Assembly (NCBI GenBank): GCA_035578155.1
Contig: JAPWDM010000005.1
Coordinates: 12,056,832-12,120,831 of the forward strand
From: Brachynemurus nebulosus
Lineage: Eukaryota > Arthropoda > Insecta > Neuroptera > Myrmeleontidae
Length of the DNA: 64,000 nucleotides
Direction of reading: 5' to 3'
The position numbers were made by a program, and so were the translations under genes. Of this stretch, positions 1 through 11,241 are shown piece by piece. Within the stretch, counting starts at the first letter, position 1, and each line of letters begins with the position of its first letter. Below the pieces are notes generated by a model. That model was not told the origin of the DNA and ran no database searches. It saw only the letters and a program-made list of their open reading frames with translations.

Positions 1-870
1 CACCTAAGTGAAAGTGTTAATTTATGATTTTTTGTTAACTCTATAGTTGTTAACTCTACAGCCCTCTTGCGTTTATTCAGTATGGATTTACAACTCTATA
101 ATTATTCAATATGGATATACAACTCTATAATAATGTTTCCCCCACTATGATCACACAACGATATTAATATGTCATCCTTCGATTACATAATAAAAAAGTA
201 AATCGCATGGACACAAAAGCTGAAGACTACTGATAAATAAAATTGATGTAGGAAGACGATGTATTCCATATAAAATTCCACTATTACATTGTCATATATA
301 TATATTATTTCAATGATGTTTGGTCAAATCTATGATCAAATATTAAGAGGTATGTTTAACTAAGGTTACAGTAATATTATGTTATAAAAATTGACGTTTT
401 ACACCATAATATTTCTTTGATGAAATAAAACTTTGACATATATCTATGATGGTATAATAATAGCTTAACTCCTGCTCTTACTTAACTTCAAACTTACCTA
501 AGATACGTAAGATTAAAAATAAGTTATTCATATTATCTAGTTGCAATTATTTGGATTGTGTATTTTCTTTTTTTACCTCATCCTGTATAATATTATAACA
601 ATAACATGCTATAATATAATCCTCTATAATGTTTTCATAACCTGCTATGCATATGAAGGGGAGTGAAATAAAAAAAGAAAAATGGAACATTTACCGGAAA
701 AATTAAAAGATGTCAATGTAGATTTTTTTTTTGTAAAAGTTAGGGTGAAAAAATAAATTGTCTGAACCATATATTTACATAAACATATGTGTAAATAACG
801 GGGTTAATAAACCAAAAGAAAGTTGTTTTTTTGTTTTGCAATAAATTTTGCTTAAGTTTACCTTTTCTGA
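1..870. other. AT-rich stretch without a recognisable gene
   Basis: Very A+T-rich DNA with stops in all frames. The only structure I see is a short tandem duplication near the left edge, listed separately. Confidence 0.6.
74..131 (+). repeat. 29-bp tandem duplication, two copies
   Basis: Two adjacent 29-bp units (74-102 and 103-131) differ at two positions. Each carries the string ACAACTCTATAAT. Related AACTCTA strings occur just upstream at 38-60, so the array may once have been longer. Confidence 0.8.
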
Positions 871-1228
871 AATAAAAATGTGCCTAATTATTTGGTTCAG
901 AAAATGCTCTCAGTCATGCAAAGAGGGGAGTAAAGTACTTGCAAAAGTGGTATCCCCACTGTACTTCCACAATTTTCACTATCATATACCATTGTTTCAT
1001 TTTATGTGCGATTATTTTTGTCTTCACATGCTCTTGTATTGGCGGTAAGTCGTATATTTTTAAAAATTTGTTGATATAGTACAATGATTATTTATTAAAA
1101 ATAAGAATGAAAGATGGATTACTTCATTTAAATTCATAGTGAATTTACATTGTGAGTATTTCTGTGAAATACCTTTTCTGGAATTTTCTCTAAATGCAAC
1201 AAAAATAAAACTTTTAAAATTTTTTTAG

Positions 1229-1402
1229 TATTTGTGGAGAGACTGCTCTAGTGATCGTCGCGATAGAGAATACCGTGATAAGTAAGTATATACAAGTACT
1301 TACTATGTATTATAGTTGAAAAAATATATCCCGGCCATTTTTGATAGTTTCATTGTCAACGGATAATTGTCTTTTTCTAATTCCAGTCAAACAAATAAAT
1401 AG
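1229..1402 (+). CDS. Putative last two exons of an unidentified gene
   Basis: An exon-like segment 1229-1281 follows the acceptor TTTTTTTAG and ends at a consensus donor (GTAAGTAT). A second acceptor with a good pyrimidine tract (TTTTTCTAATTCCAG) opens 1387-1402, which closes with TAG. Read across the 105-nt intron the frame stays open and gives a short D/R/S-rich tail (SSDRRDREYRD) and then a stop. The first segment is clearly richer in G+C than its surroundings. A further donor (GTAAGTCG) at 1045 could end an upstream exon, but I could not fit one in the required phase. The tail resembles the RS-type ends of splicing-factor proteins, which is weak grounds for a name. An alternative frame is also open across both segments, so this could be chance. 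Confidence 0.27.
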
Positions 1403-1461
1403 TGCATAGGGTACTAATTGAACATTAGGTTACGAAATAATAATAAATAATAAGTTAGGTA

Positions 1462-2809
1462 CCTAAGGCAATTAAGGCCCACCTAAGCAAAATATGCTTA
1501 TTATTTATATATCTTATAAAATATCAAAAATATAGCATTTAATTATAAAAATTTACTTATTTTTTGATAAAAATTCCTAAAAAAATTAATGAATTTGTAA
1601 TTATACAAGTCAAAAATTTGATTCTAAAAAGTGTCTGCAATTGGGCCTTATTTCCGACTGGTGTAGAAAATAAGGCCCACCTATTACAACTGCCTGAAAT
1701 AGTACATTTATTATTTTTTTTAAATTAATTGGAGGATTTTAATTACTTTAAGAATAACTTGAACTTGAAAATACTTTAAGAATAACTTGAACTTATATAT
1801 AAAAATATTTTGTTATTTTTACACGTTCAAAAAAGTTTCGAAAATCCTTGAATCCCGCTTGACTGCGTGACTCTTATTAAAAACAACAATAAAGAAAATT
1901 ACCTAAGTCATTATTTTTAATTTTTAATTTTTTTATCATATTTTTCGCATAAGTACTAGTACATAAGTACTAGGTGTTTGAATATATTAAGTCGAAATAA
2001 ATAAATATTAAATCTAAGAGTTCTTCTTAGAATTCCGAATCTCCTTGCAACCTCTCTTTCATTGCCATGTCGAGTGACATAGCTTAAGGCTGATGCCAGT
2101 GCTTCCTCAGACCACAACGCTCTCTTCTTTTTATCAGCCATACTTCCAAACACTAAGGAATAAAAATAAAAATTCGACCAAACCAACTAAAACTGATCTG
2201 GCATCATTAAACAAATGCAACAAATAAATCAAAATTAAATGTACTTAGTTTTTTGTCCTTTTTCCTTTTCGTTATTTTTATATTAGAGTAACTATAGTAA
2301 TTTAAGGTTGTGCGTCTAATTTTGCTTCATTTGTTAATGACTTCAGACCTGTTTTAATTGATTTGACTTTGTAGTGTTTGATTTTAATTGTGTTGGTAAT
2401 AAAGCCCAAATAAAATTTGCATGGGCCTTATTATCAACATGTCAATATTTATGCTTATATACATTTTATATAAATATTTTAGAAATAAACTGAATTAATT
2501 GATATAAAACTTAAAGAATATTAATTTTTTTCAATTTTGATAACAATTTGAAAGAAACATACCTTTCAAAAATCATTAATATAACACTCACAATGTGCAC
2601 AATTTTTATATCAACGAACGAAAATGTAACCTCTAAATTTGTTTGTTAAAATATGACATGAGTTTGTTACTCTGAGTAGCTCAACTTTTGTATCTGGTTT
2701 TGAAATGATTGAAAGTTCATTTTAAACTTGTTGATAAGTTAGAGAACTTTTCTTGGTAAGAAATATAGCTAATGGGCCTTATTACCCGCTGGGCCTTAAA
2801 TGCCTTAGG
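1462..2809. mobile_element. pogo-like DNA transposon, internally deleted
   Basis: The ends are an inverted repeat of about 20 bp (CCTAAGGCAATTAAGGCCCA on the left, one mismatch on the right), flanked by TA on both sides (1460-1461, 2810-2811). The motif GGGCCTTATT or its complement recurs near both ends (about 1643, 1671, 2424, 2773), as transposase subterminal sites often do. The TA target and the HTH relic inside point to the pogo branch of Tc1/mariner. At about 1.35 kb it is too short to encode a full transposase. Confidence 0.8.
2007..2141 (-). pseudogene. Pipsqueak-type HTH fragment of a pogo-like transposase
   Basis: Reading from the ATG at 2141 leftwards gives MADKKKRALW and then SEEALASALSYV, followed by EVARRFGILRRTLR. 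This is the usual layout of the N-terminal psq/CENP-B-type helix-turn-helix that binds transposon ends in pogo/Tigger transposases: a basic start, a W-S-E-E helix, then a recognition helix with VARRFGIPRRTLR-like sequence. After about 45 residues the frame runs into AT-rich sequence and stops. No DDE catalytic region is visible in the element, so the protein is a truncated relic. The call rests on motif recognition only. Confidence 0.72.
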
Positions 2810-2811
2810 TA

Positions 2812-4479
2812 CCTTTAATAACACTATTTTATATTTTTATGTAAATTCTGTTTATTTAATAATAATTTGATTACAGATGAATATTTCTTAAAGAAACCGA
2901 TAACAAATGACATTAATGATATATTATAACTTAACTGTAAACATATACATAAAATAACTGAATGACTGGATTCATTGCAAAATATTTAATACTATTAAAA
3001 ATATAATTTTGAAAAACAAAAATCAATGGATGTCAATATGTACTGCTTAGAATTTTCAAATCAGTTAAATTCAAACGAAAATAGTTTATTCTAATTGAAA
3101 ATAACATATTTCACTTTTCTTTACAGTATTGCATCATTTTTTTAACTTTGTGAAGATGAAATATTATTATGTCAAATATTTAAAAAACTAAATAAAAACC
3201 ACTGATTAAGGACACTGGTTTAGTGTTGAAAAGTGTACGACAAGGTCAAAAAAGAAGAAAACCTACAAAAGTGTCTGGGAATATTTTTTCAACTATAGAT
3301 AAAATTTTAAACGTTATAGTGTGTATTATATTTAGATTAATTTTTTTTTCAGAAATTCTCAGGTTTGTTCAATTTTTAGGATTCAAAACCCTTTTGATTT
3401 TTAATTTTGTGTTTTCAAATTATTTTCAATTATTAAGGTATTATTTTTTCAATATAATAATTGTTAATAATTTTCTAGATAAAATATTTTTTAATAATTT
3501 TTAATTTTTTATAATGTAGGTATAACTATACTGCAGATTCTTAAAAAAAAATTCTATTTTGAGTTGGGGAGATTATTTTAAATTATTTTACTATCTGATT
3601 TACCAGAGTAAATGTACAACAAAAAAAAAAAAACTAAACAAGACTAAAATACTAGTAATGATTATATCACTACCATCTTGCCCACATTGTTCTACAAATA
3701 TCTATATGATAGCTTCTCAATAAAAATCACTATTAAGCTCACCTTTAATTATAATTGATTAAATCCTTATGCGAGGACAGCCAGGATATATTCTTTTCGA
3801 TAAAAACTGACACAAAAGTATCACATTGTATTCTTGCACTAAAAGTAGATCAAATTTTTACGTTCATGCATACAAAAATTGTAAAGTACAAATATTTTTC
3901 TCTAATGATAAATATGGTTATTTAAATCGTTTATAAATTCGAGAAAGAAATCTATAATGTATGCTCACTCGTATGTAGCAAACTCTACAAAGTAAAGTAG
4001 GTGCTACGTATATGGTTCATTTTAAAGCTACCTAACTATTAAGCCACATGTAGATATCAAGTGGAAATATATAAATGTGTCTAATAAGAAGAATTTCACA
4101 GGATGACATTTGCAATATACCTATACATGCATGTATGTATGAACGTGTATGTATGTGTATGTGTTATCATTTTTAAAAGTAACTCCAAGCACTCTTTTGA
4201 ACGATTCGTGGTGACATTTCTTCGTTTTTCTCGATAAAATATATCTATAGTATCGCTTGTATGTTGCAAAATCACTGAAATAAGTTTTCGACATTACTTT
4301 TTGAATGTAACTTTAAAAAGCTGGCAACGCAGCCGTATATGACTTTCACGTTTCGGCTTTATTTTTTTAAGATTGCTCAGGGGAGGGTGTTGCGGTATAT
4401 AACTGAAAAGAGATGAATATATAATAATAAACCTAATGAAAACTACTCTACTCCAAGTTAAAATTTCTAGAAATTATGT
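2812..4479. other. Gene-poor AT-rich stretch
   Basis: I see nothing firm here. A strong acceptor (CACTTTTCTTTACAG, ending 3126) is followed by a 20-codon open frame that closes at 3189-3191, directly overlapped by AATAAA. It could be a terminal exon, but nothing upstream connects to it. The reading frame at 3223-3504 has low-complexity F/I/N composition and is probably chance. Confidence 0.5.
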
Positions 4480-4770
4480 ATTATAAAATTTTTCGAAATT
4501 TAACCCCCACTTCTCCAAGAGTGGGGAGTACATATTTTAAGTCCCCCAACCCACTATTACACCATTTTGAAAAAATCCATTGCTGATTCGAAGTATGCGA
4601 TTCATACTTTATTGAAAAAATTTCATCGATTTTCGATTTTCATGAATTAAGCTAGGTTAGAAGAAAAATAAAAAAATAAAAATTTTTCAATTCTCCTAAA
4701 ATGTTAAAAATAACGATAACCCCAGAACCGCTGCCCAAACTATATTAGAATTTTACTTCTTTTAGTGCTA
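4480..4770 (+). repeat. Dispersed repeat, copy related to 39200-39620
   Basis: The segment shares with 39540-39600 the run 'ATAACCCCAGAACC...CCAAA...TAGAATTT' and a similar set-up of phrases upstream. Homology is patchy and suggests an old, unclassified interspersed repeat. No ends or target duplication could be defined. Confidence 0.5.
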
Positions 4771-4772
4771 AA

Positions 4773-5067
<295 letters not shown>

Positions 5068-5099
5068 AATTATTTTGAATCTGAATTGTGTTTTATGTT

Positions 5100-5206
5100 T
5101 TATTTCAAGATTACGGTCTCCGAATTATCATCCGAATATTTACTTTTCGTTTCGTCTTCATCTTGCTTCTTTTTTAATTTTTTTACCTTCTTTTGTTTTT
5201 TAAAAA
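5100..5206 (-). CDS. Putative terminal exon with lysine-rich then acidic tail
   Basis: On the minus strand an acceptor (TGTTTTATTTACAG, ending at 5207) is followed by an open frame of 34 codons that closes with TAA at 5102-5100. AATAAA overlaps the stop. The peptide is strongly basic ([12 protein letters not shown]) and then acidic and polar ([16 protein letters not shown]), ending TVILK. Such a charged, disordered C-terminal tail is common in membrane or nuclear proteins and gives no family name. The donor-like GTGAGTA on the same strand near 5534 could end an upstream exon, but I could not read one convincingly. AT-rich DNA makes such frames by chance fairly often. Confidence 0.32.
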
Positions 5207-6034
5207 CTGTAAATAAAACAATCTTGGTCAATTTATCTACGATTAACGCTGATGTAACATAGACGAATAATTTTTAAAAGGATTATATTAACATACGAGC
5301 AGAGTTATCGTGTTACAACGTACGTTATCGAAAAATGGGAATACTCAGTAAGAAATATTTCCTTTATTTGTTATCCTTATCTAGAAAGAAATCATTTGGA
5401 TTTGAGTAGCTGTTACGTTACTAAAAATTTCTATTTTTCATGTTTCAAACTGTCGTTTCGTTTTATATATGTTGAACGTTTCATTTCTCCTATCACATTT
5501 CCCGTTTCACTTTAGTAAAGTACTCTGGTACTCACAGCAAGAAGTTGGTAGCTTTGAAATTGTACAGCAACAGTATATAGTTTATTCGATTGGTTTATAC
5601 TGGTATCATTTTTATTTAAATTTCGTATTTTTTTGTCGTACGTAATAGTAATCGAGCGAAAATGATCATACTGAACTTTCAAAGCTAGTACCTACTCATT
5701 AAGGTATCTGAGCTCTTCGTACGTAATGCAAAGAGTTAGTTTCACTTTACAATTTTAAGTTTACGGTTGCATCATGTCCGCTTTTGTTTAATTAATTAAT
5801 TAATTTTTTCTGGAACTTTACTAAATTATCTTTTATTTTTGAAGGTGACTTATAAATAAACAATTATTTTAGTATACACTAGTGAACAAAATATATAGAC
5901 TTTCAAAATAAAAGAAAATGCGGTGGCACTGTTCTTTTCTTTTATTGGTGGGAAACGATCAGCCCGACCAAATTCATAAGGAGCTTGTAGCACGAACTAT
6001 AAAATCCTAAAAATTCTTAAGTCGATACCAGTTG
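5207..6034. other. Gene-poor stretch with one small ORF
   Basis: Mostly AT-rich sequence. At 5918-6010 (+) an ATG in good context opens 30 codons with a hydrophobic start (MRWHCSFLLLVG) and then a charged segment. It could be a small secreted peptide or a chance frame. No supporting splice site or promoter was clear. Confidence 0.3.
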
Positions 6035-6036
6035 TA

Positions 6037-6924
6037 CACGGAGAGAAAAATCATATAATTTTTGTAGATAAAATTTCAGAAAAATTACCATGCTCTCCCT
6101 ATAATGCGTGCGCGATCGACGACCAAAGTAAAAAATATTTTACGATCATGTAAATATTATTAAATTGAAACGGAAAAAATATTAGTCATGGTTTCATAAA
6201 AATTGTTGTGCTAGCATGGTAAAATTTAATGTGCTAACACTTCTATCACACTCTTATGCATATATGATATAGTTTAATTCTTGTTGTCGTACTCTTTCAT
6301 TTGCACATCTGACCCGCAACCTTACGTTGCTTGGGCTGTACGCACTGAGGAACAATCAATCTTTTCTGACCTTTGATTTTTTATGATGCATACAAAATGA
6401 TTGGCAACAATATATTCTAATACTGAATATAGTGAAGTAACAAAATGATGAATTAAACGGTGTCCGTCCTGTAAAACATTCTAATGAATACCGTTTGCAC
6501 ACAACACAACACCAACAGTGACCAGTCTGGCTATGTTACTTGCCACACCAGCCTGGCTATGTGACCTTCATGTATTACTGTGTTGATACCTTCTGCAGCC
6601 TGCCTCGCTATGTAACAGCGTTGACCTTCTTTTTCTTTCTTTCTACTATTAGCAGATAACATTTGAATTATTATAAGACAGAACGGTAATTTTTGTAAGA
6701 AAAACAATTAAAAAATATTTTTTGTCGGGAATGGAACTTTTTACTGTGCTATTTTACAAATTTTACGGAGCTAATATTACGGAAACAATTTTTCTATCCT
6801 CTAAATTTTCTATGATTAATTATAATTTTTATATTTTTACTGTACAAAATTGAATATGCTCGCCTTCAACACGTCGATTGTAGTGCTGAGCACAGTAATT
6901 TTTCTATGAATTTTTTTCTCCGTG
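6037..6924. mobile_element. TA-flanked non-autonomous element, copy 1 (888 bp)
   Basis: The termini are CACGGAGAGAAAAAT on the left and its imperfect complement (ATTTTTTTCTCCGTG) on the right. TA flanks both sides (6035-6036, 6925-6926). A second copy at 31342-32145 shares both ends and much of the interior (GAAAAATTACCATGCTC, GTGCGCGATCGACGACC, CGTCGATTGTAGTGCTGAGC). The interior has no coding capacity. Target and termini fit a Tc1/mariner-type MITE. Confidence 0.88.
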
Positions 6925-6926
6925 TA

Positions 6927-8954
6927 CAGTAGTACCAGTTGAGTATACCAGTAATCTACATATAACAGTTGAGTAGTATTTTTATAACCATACAAAATAA
7001 TATAGTTAACAATGTATCTACTAGGGACACTTTTTTGTCCAATTCAATTTTTTATACTATATCTACCACCGAATTTGACGCGCTATTTTATATTATATCG
7101 AAACATAAGTTATTATTGTATTCCCAATCGGAAAACTGTCGTATACATAAATGGCTATAAAAGAATTTGTACATTTGTCTAAAATAATCTAATATTGCAG
7201 CTGTTACCTCGTCCGCTTTAAGTGAACTCTCATAAGACGGCAAGTGATTCATTACCAGTTGCTTTCTAATTCACTCTTTCTACGTAAATTTTTCCTACGT
7301 CCAATGACACAGTAACATGAAAAAAAAATAGCTAAGACAATTTATTATTACAACAGCCAATAAATAACTTTAATACGACATAAACAAAAACAAAAACAAA
7401 AAAAGGAAAAAACACAAATCGTAGAAAAAATATAAAAAACCCAGTCAAAAACAATCGTTAAATTGAAGGAACGGTCTCTTAAATTTAAAATCGAATGTTT
7501 CTCATGAGAATTTTCGGAAATGTATTTTGTAATACAATAAATTCATCACATCATACGGTACCAAAAAGTTCTATCGAGGATGAGTAAAAGAAAAAACAGG
7601 GCCGTTAAGAAGAAGACAGCTTCGATGGAGTGTTTGAAATAATAAACATATCGCCTTTATTTATTATAATAATTTATTAAATCAAATCGACTAAGCAAAT
7701 AATGGTTATAAAAAAGAACGCGTATGTATTATACACTATCCATAAGAACAAAAATATATCATTGTAGCAATTTGAGCTTGTTCAAGCTTATAAAATATAT
7801 ATCATCGCATACAACGATAAATTAAACTTTATAATGTGGAACTAAAGTAAATATTTTCAAAATTAAAGAATGTTAATGTGTTAGAAATACATTTTGTGTG
7901 TTCTAACATTTTCAACATGATAGACATTTTTTTTCAAATGTGATGGTAGAAATTTAACTGTCGATTCTTATAACCAGGTATCGGATTTCTTTCGGATCAG
8001 ACAGTTTCGTCTTTAGCATATGCAGGTATACATATTGCACTCAATGTGACTAAAAGTTCAAAATATTTTCATAAAAACAACGTACACAAGTTGCATACAC
8101 ACACATACATACGTGTATCAGAATATTATTTATACGTATTTTATGTAAACATCCTTGATTTCTTTTATTTATTACTTGCACAATTGAAAAGTGCCACTGT
8201 AATTTTAATTGACTATCAAAAGTATTTTTGTTTATATTATGTATGTGATTTATGTGACATGTCATTTAAATTAAACAAATTTATCTCTTTTTATTGTTTT
8301 CAATTTTGAGAGATAGAAGTATAGTTGTTTGTTAAAAATTTGTTTCCAATAATAAAAAATCTTACTAAATACGTACGTCTTACCTCTTAGCTATTATAGT
8401 AGACCGTCTAAATATTCAACAACTTTTCAATATATTTTACAAAAATTTTTCAGATTTTTTGAATGTTCTTACTTTCGTCAAATAAAAAATGCTGTTAGTA
8501 TTCTAAATGGTGAAAAATGTAAATTTTGACCAATTATATTCATTCAAATGTACATAATTTAATGTAATTTAGTTGCAAAATTTTATTGAAATAAATACGG
8601 TCCTGACCTGTCTGAAGAAACCCGGTACCTACTTATATCGTCTTAATTGTATTATAGGTAATTTAATAAACAAACTAAAATTAATTTTTGTTATCACAAA
8701 CATCAAAAAACCAACATTTTTACAACCGAAGTCCTGAAACGTCTTTATTAAGTAATGTCGTGAAAACGATAACATTTTAACATCTTCTTTACATACGCGG
8801 TCTGAAACAGTGGGTTTAGAAAAATTTTATTTTCATTGTCAGAACGATTTCTTTGGTAAAAAATTATAAATTTCTATGTTTTTTCTATGAATCAAACAAA
8901 TTATTTTTTAGTTCAGAGAAATATTTTTTTGACCACTGAAAAAAAATTCACGGA
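6927..8954. other. Gene-poor AT-rich stretch
   Basis: No firm gene. A 20-codon frame at 7580-7642 (+) starts MSKRKNRAVKKKTAS and ends in tandem stops overlapped by AATAAA. It may be a basic small peptide, the end of an exon, or chance. The rest is AT-rich with short A/T runs. Confidence 0.5.
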
Positions 8955-9185
8955 AATATTTTTTTGAGATTCTCGGAATTGGACGTGTCTAGTTGAAGAA
9001 CTCATCCAAGGGTTAGGAATTTCTAACGTTTCCAATAAGCTTCGTAAAAGTGGGATGTTTCGTTCGAAATATACATAAATTAGAATGGTATTTTCGAATT
9101 TTAGGGACCTCAAAAATCATAGTTCAAGTCTCATCAAGACACCTGCTACAATAGCTCAATTTCCGTCAGAAAATTCGTCAAAACA
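8955..9185 (+). repeat. Diverged fragment of dispersed repeat family A
   Basis: Aligns by eye with the middle and tail of the complete copy at 28714-29277: 'GACGTGTCTAG', 'CATCCAAGGGTTAGG', 'TTTCGTTCGA', 'AGGGACCTCAAAA', 'GTTCAAGTC', 'TACAATAGCTCAATT'. It lacks the (TA)n tract of the other copies. Flanking DNA at 8900-9370 and 12480-12540 carries reiterated TTTCTTTGA/TCAAAGAAA words. Confidence 0.65.
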
Positions 9186-9727
9186 AAAAAACGAACACTC
9201 TCAAAACAACTTCTGTGTTCAAAGATTAAGTTCAAAGTTTTTTTTCCTTTGAATGAAAAATAATTTTTTTTCATTCGAAGAAATATTTCTTTAACCACTG
9301 GAAAAAATTTCAAAGATATATTTCTTTGAATTAGAAAACAAATATTTTTTTGATTCAAAGAAATATTTTTTGATTACAAAAAAAAAACCAATGAAGTATT
9401 GAATCTTTAAACAAAAAAAACTTTCTTAAGAATGCAATATCTGCATTAGTATTTGAATAAACAATTTGTTTACAGAAATAATTTTTACAAAAATTTGAAC
9501 CAACCTACTTGTACATAGATATGTGTTTACATAATTTATATCTTTTTAAGTGTGGTAACAGCACTGGCACGACCTCCACAATTGTAATAGATGTTGACCG
9601 TATTCAAAAAGTATCACAACATACAATTTATTTTATATTTTCATCCTCTTTTTAATCTGTTTACTTAACACATGCAAAAATACGCCTCCTTACAACAAAA
9701 ACAAAATTGCCAGATAAAACAATCATC

Positions 9728-9769
9728 TTTTAAAAGTTACATTGTACCTACGAAAGTTTACGGTCAGTT
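9728..9769 (+). promoter_or_regulatory. Possible core promoter (TATA-like plus initiator)
   Basis: TTTTAAAAG at 9728-9736 lies about 35 bp upstream of the arthropod initiator TCAGTT (9764-9769, A+1 at 9766). The pair precedes the small candidate gene at 9845-10160. Both motifs are short and common in AT-rich DNA. Confidence 0.25.
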
Positions 9770-9844
9770 CAGTGTATAAGATTGCTTTTTTGTTTGTTAC
9801 AAACATACATACATACATACATACATACACAACACAAACACAAA

Positions 9845-10160
9845 ATGAAAAGAATGAAAGACAAAAAACGGGAAGTGAAACTTGCCCCAAAACAAAAATT
9901 AAGCAAAACTTTAGTCTGTTGTATTTACAGTGTCATTGTTGGTACTAAGCTACGTATTTGTTAAATGCTTGCATCTTTTCTATACCGTAAACGGAATAAA
10001 TTGGGACATAAAAGTGAACTGGAATAATACGAAAAAAATTATTCATGAACTGGGCTTAAAAATACTAGACGAAAAGATGAACATGTTTATATCTTTCTTA
10101 AAAGATGATAGAATAGTTATTCTTTTACTAGCAATAGTAATCAAGCTTGATTTTGGATAA
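9845..10160 (+). CDS. Putative small type II membrane protein, frame-split
   Basis: An ATG at 9845 after an (ATAC)n leader opens a basic N-terminus (MKRMKDKKREVKLAPKQK) running into a hydrophobic run (TLVCCIYS). That frame stops at 9964. Near 9925-9930 a second frame continues the same topology: a hydrophobic helix (LLVLSYVFVKCLHLF), a polar domain (INWDIKVNWNNTKKI, then HELGLKILDEKMNMF), a second apolar stretch (IVILLLAIVI) and TAA at 10158-10160. Reading through needs a single shift. TTTACAG ends exactly at 9930, so the second frame could instead be a separate terminal exon. Composition is more protein-like than most frames in the window. A foldback element begins 17 bp after the stop. I do not recognise the family. 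Alternatives are a pseudogene, an unrelated exon or chance. Confidence 0.33.
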
Positions 10161-10176
10161 AAACTATTAAATAGTA

Positions 10177-11241
10177 CGGTGCTATTAGACCCAAACCTCA
10201 ACATCCAAAGTAACAGTTTGACTCCAACTCCAAATTGTTCTATACCGTCCACATATTGTTTGGTAAAAAGTTACACCATTTTGAGCGTCGGGTTTGGGAG
10301 GGAGGAGGGTAAAAGTAGGAAAATTAACGGTTTTCATCAGTTTTTCTTAAATATTTCGAAAACTATGCAGTTTAGCGTAAAAAATGCCTATACAAAAATA
10401 ATCTACATTAAATTACGAACAAAAATAGTGGATAACCTGTGTATAACCTTGCTAAAGTGAAGAGTTCCAAAGTTATGGAGAGTGTAAAAGTAGCAATTTT
10501 TAGTATTTCTAGATATTTTGTAAAAAATATGACTCACTATCACTAAGGAAACTAATTTTTTTATACAGGATTGTGTTTTGTAAAAAGAAATTGGGATTGA
10601 TCCTCTTCAAACATAGCACCCTCCTCTTCTAAATCTTCACCTATAATCCCTGTTATCACATCATAGGCCTAAGCAATTACCGCATATGCTTGAGCAGTTT
10701 AGACCACTCTTTCTGCATTTGCAGTTACGGACGCATTCGTCTTTGCAAGCGCACACTATGAGGGAAAGTAATTCCTTGGGAGCTGCAGGACGTGCTGTAA
10801 TAATTGGTCTCAGGTGTCCGTTAATCTTCTTTCACCCCCACTCGATAGGATTCTTCTTCTTATTCAGCCACTGCGGCACCTGGTGATAGGTGTAGCAGTG
10901 GCTAAAAATATTAACAATTGCTACCTTTACACCCTCCGTAACACTGGAACTGTTCACTTTAGCAGGATTATGCACAGGACCATTTTTGTTCGTAATTTAA
11001 TGTAGATTGTTTTTATACATGACCATTTTTACGCTAAACCCCATAGTTTTAGAAATATTTAAAAACAAGTGATGAAAACCGTTAATTTACCTACTTCTAC
11101 CCCCTCCCCCCAAAACCCGACGCTCAAAATGATGTAACTTTTTGCCAAACAATATATGGACTGTATAGAACAATTTGGAGTTGAAGTGAAACTGTTACTT
11201 TCGATGTTGAGGTTAGGTGGTTTTTTTGAATAACTGCACCA
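10177..11241. mobile_element. Foldback element with arms of about 340 bp
   Basis: Left arm 10177-10515 and right arm about 10895-11241 are inverted copies, sharing for example ACCTCAACATC, TTTGGTAAAAAGTTACA and ATCTACATTAAATTACGAAC. Arms are well conserved apart from small indels. The loop (10516-10894) is somewhat richer in G+C. Termini are GGTGC/GCACC; I could not settle a target duplication. Reading frames inside are not conserved between the arms and are not genes. Confidence 0.85.

Noticed and set aside
3223..3504. 93-codon plus-strand frame
   Set aside because: F/I/N-rich low-complexity translation of AT-rich DNA without start context; only its first 40 residues look mixed.
8046..8309. 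Overlapping frames on both strands
   Set aside because: No splice, promoter or family support; composition matches chance.
10179..11005. Frames inside the foldback element at 10177-11241
   Set aside because: They are not conserved between the two inverted arms, as real coding sequence would be.
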